This document shows positions 62,148 to 64,000 of a DNA stretch of 64,000 nucleotides, in pieces. Within the stretch, counting starts at the first letter, position 1; every line of letters begins with the position of its first letter. This DNA is from Agelas oroides (lineage: Eukaryota > Porifera > Demospongiae > Agelasida > Agelasidae), in NCBI GenBank assembly GCA_949130485.1, contig OX422183.1:12994543-13058542 (forward strand), written 5' to 3'. The position numbers were made by a program, and so were the translations under genes. Under the pieces are notes generated by a model. That model was not told the DNA's origin, did not search any database, and saw only the letters and a program-made list of their open reading frames with translations.

Positions 62148-62873
62148 GGAGTTTAGTAGAGTGCTGTAGTGTCAGTAGCTGTGAGTAGTGCGTGATGCCT
62201 GCTTGTGAAAGCAAGCTTGTGTCTAGAAGCAGCAGAAAGGCCACAGTGGCCAAGACTGTATTTGTTGAGTAGGCCCAGGTCTCGCGGCCGTATGCCTAGT
62301 CTAGTTGGTGACCGTGGCCAGGTGCTTCGAGTGCTGGGCTGGGCTTTAACTAGAATACGCAATTTATCGTTTGTGCTACAGTCTGACAGACAAGGGAGCT
62401 GAACGGTGGCTGTGTGTGGAACAGAGCCGTGAGTTGTTTAGCGACATAAGGGGGAGAGGTGGGGCTAGTAATGCTTGCTTCCACTCGTGAATGAGCCCCT
62501 CCCGTAGACAAGCTGTGAATTTTTCGAAATGTGCATTCATTTTGGTGCAGTCAAAGTTGTCCATTCCAAGAGTAGTGACAAACATGAGTCTGGCCTGACT
62601 TTGAGAGTAGCTTTGAACAAAAGCTGGCATAGATTGATTTGAGATACATTGGTGGTTGGGACGCTACCTACAGTGAGCGTGTAGATGCGTCCATCGAGTG
62701 GCAATTTTGGGTTTATGAATATATTAATGAGCTACTAAAACCCTTTTTAAAATTAGGCAAAGCAAGATTGCCCTAAACCAAACCCTAACCCTGAAACTAG
62801 GAGTAACCCTGGTCCTGACTGTAACCCAAGTTTATGTTTTCGTTAACCTCCGCCAAGGGACGACCGTGCCACC
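61856..62873. mobile_element. TTAA-bounded unit 3 (1,018 bp)
   Basis: TTAA at 61852-61855 and 62874-62877. GGTGGCACAGTACCCTGG to CGACCGTGCCACC. Carries a ~25-bp poly-A near 62116, the 84-codon minus frame (62630-62376) and a second minus frame (62362-62153). Confidence 0.8.
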
Positions 62874-62877
62874 TTAA

Positions 62878-63135
62878 GGTGGCACAGTACCCTGTATTTT
62901 CAAGGTCAACAAACCTGGAATCCAAGTTGATAGTCTTCTTTGTCTTGTTAAAATTTTTAGCGCACAGTCCGTTTTGGGAGTCTCAAACCGTTCACGGTCC
63001 GTAAAATTGGGGATTTTCCCCATTTCCTGTCGGCATTGCCATCCAATAATCAGTTTATAATTAAGTTAGTTAAGATGTGGCCTGGCGGCACCCTTCATGT
63101 GGTGCTCGGAACTTTGAAGATAAGCTTAGATCGAC

Positions 63136-63168
<33 letters not shown>

Positions 63169-63893
63169 GGAGTTTAGTAGAGTGCTGTAGTGTCAGTAGC
63201 TGTAGTAGTGCGTAATGCCTGCTTGTGAAAGCAAGCTTGCGTCTAGAAGAAGCAGAAAGGCCACAGTGGCCAAGACTGTGTTTGTTGAGTAGGCCCAGGT
63301 CTCGCGGCCGTATGCCTAGCCTAGTTGGTGACCGTGGCCAGGTGCTTCAAGTGCTGGGCTGGGCTTTAACTAGAATACGCAATTTATCGTTGGTGCTACA
63401 GTCTGACAGCCAAGGGAGCTGAACGGTGGCTGTGTGTGGAACAGAGCCGTGAGTTGTTTAGCGACATAAGGGAGAGAGGTGGGGCTAGTAATGCTTGCTT
63501 CCACTCGTGAATGAGCCCCTCCTGTAGACAAGCTGTGAATTTTTTGAAATGTGCATTCATTTTGGTGCAGTCAAAGTTGTCCATTCCAAGAGTAGTGACA
63601 AACATGAGTCTAGCCTGACTTTGAGAGTAGCTTTGAACAAAAGCTGGCATAGATTGTTTTGAGATACATTGGTGGTTGGGACGCTACCTACAGTGAGCGT
63701 GTAGATGCGTCCATCGAGTGGCAATTTGGGGTTCATGAATATATTAATGAGCTACTAAAACCCTTTTTAAAATTAGGCAAAGCAAGATTGCCCTAAAGCA
63801 AACCCTAATCCTGGAACTAGGAGTAACCCTGGTCCTAACAGTAACCCAGGTTTATGTTTTCGTTAACCTCCGCCGAGTGACGACCGTGCCACC
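62878..63893. mobile_element. TTAA-bounded unit 4 (1,016 bp)
   Basis: TTAA at 62874-62877 (shared with unit 3) and 63894-63897. Poly-A run near 63139; 84-codon minus frame 63650-63396. Very close to unit 2 in the region around 63650-63890 (both have CCTGGAACTAGGAGTAACCC). Confidence 0.8.
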
Positions 63894-63897
63894 TTAA

Positions 63898-64000
63898 GGT
63901 GGCAGGTAACCCTGTTACTTTGAAGGTTGACAAACCTGGAATCCAAGCTGATAGATTTCTTTGTCTTGCTAAACTTTTAGCACGTAATCAGTTTTGGGAA
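63898..64000. mobile_element. TTAA-bounded unit 5, cut by window end
   Basis: Begins GGTGGCAGGTAACCCTG after TTAA 63894-63897 and continues with the unit's CAAACCTGGAATCCAAGCTG word. Confidence 0.75.

Overview
The window looks like a metazoan nuclear genome, most likely a sponge (demosponge). The reasons are split genes with canonical GT/AG introns, phase 1 extracellular-domain exons, very dense small inverted-repeat transposons, a non-LTR retrotransposon with a PHD-finger ORF1, and a Helitron-associated DUF6570-type protein with ETPDQREARLEQ-type repeats. The species assignment is inference. I see no bacterial operons, CRISPR arrays or rRNA.

Layout. 1-1347 (-): an intact intronless FLYWCH zinc finger plus MULE transposase gene. 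3.7-5.6 kb: a foldback, a minisatellite and a hAT-like MITE nested in another, each with visible target-site duplications (TSDs). 6.9-12.3 kb (-): a CR1/L2-like non-LTR retrotransposon (PHD + coiled coil + RNA-binding ORF1; endonuclease + reverse transcriptase ORF2). Its ORF1 is split by a 1.3-kb inverted-repeat element carrying a FLYWCH relic. 13.3-16.4 kb: a TIR element with a small ORF, then a two-exon DUF6570-type gene fragment (-).

18.5-40.5 kb (+): a very large single-pass receptor gene that I assembled exon by exon: signal peptide, three nearly identical Ig-like exons, fifteen intact CCP/sushi exons, one calcium-binding EGF exon, a transmembrane exon, two duplicated cytoplasmic exons and a terminal exon. 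All internal exons are phase 1-1, and the summed coding length is a multiple of three (about 1,468 codons plus stop). A degenerate CCP exon and two degenerate EGF exons are left in introns. The CCP block grew by mosaic tandem duplication. A 2.75-kb TA-flanked element and a related MITE lie in the intron before the transmembrane exon.

56.3-41.4 kb (-): a second receptor gene facing the first tail to tail: signal peptide, Ig, FN3, a second FN3 split over two exons, a cysteine-containing stem domain, a transmembrane segment, and a cytoplasmic tail built from a 28-bp micro-exon and three further exons. The tail has five YxxL/I motifs (YNTL, YAQL, YAVL, YSEI, YMEI) and a proline-rich stretch. Its eleven exons also sum to a complete frame (683 codons plus stop). 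This ITAM/ITIM-like tail, on a receptor convergent with a fast-duplicating Ig-CCP receptor about 0.9 kb away, is the most interesting biology here: a candidate recognition/immune-type receptor locus.

56.5-64 kb: a 400-bp foldback, a decayed Tigger/pogo transposase with one TIR, and a tandem array of ~1-kb units bounded by TTAA and ending in complementary GGTGGCAC/GTGCCACC, interrupted by a segment with degenerate CCCTAA telomere-like repeats.

All identifications are from reading the sequence and from family knowledge. No database search was run, and splice sites are predictions.
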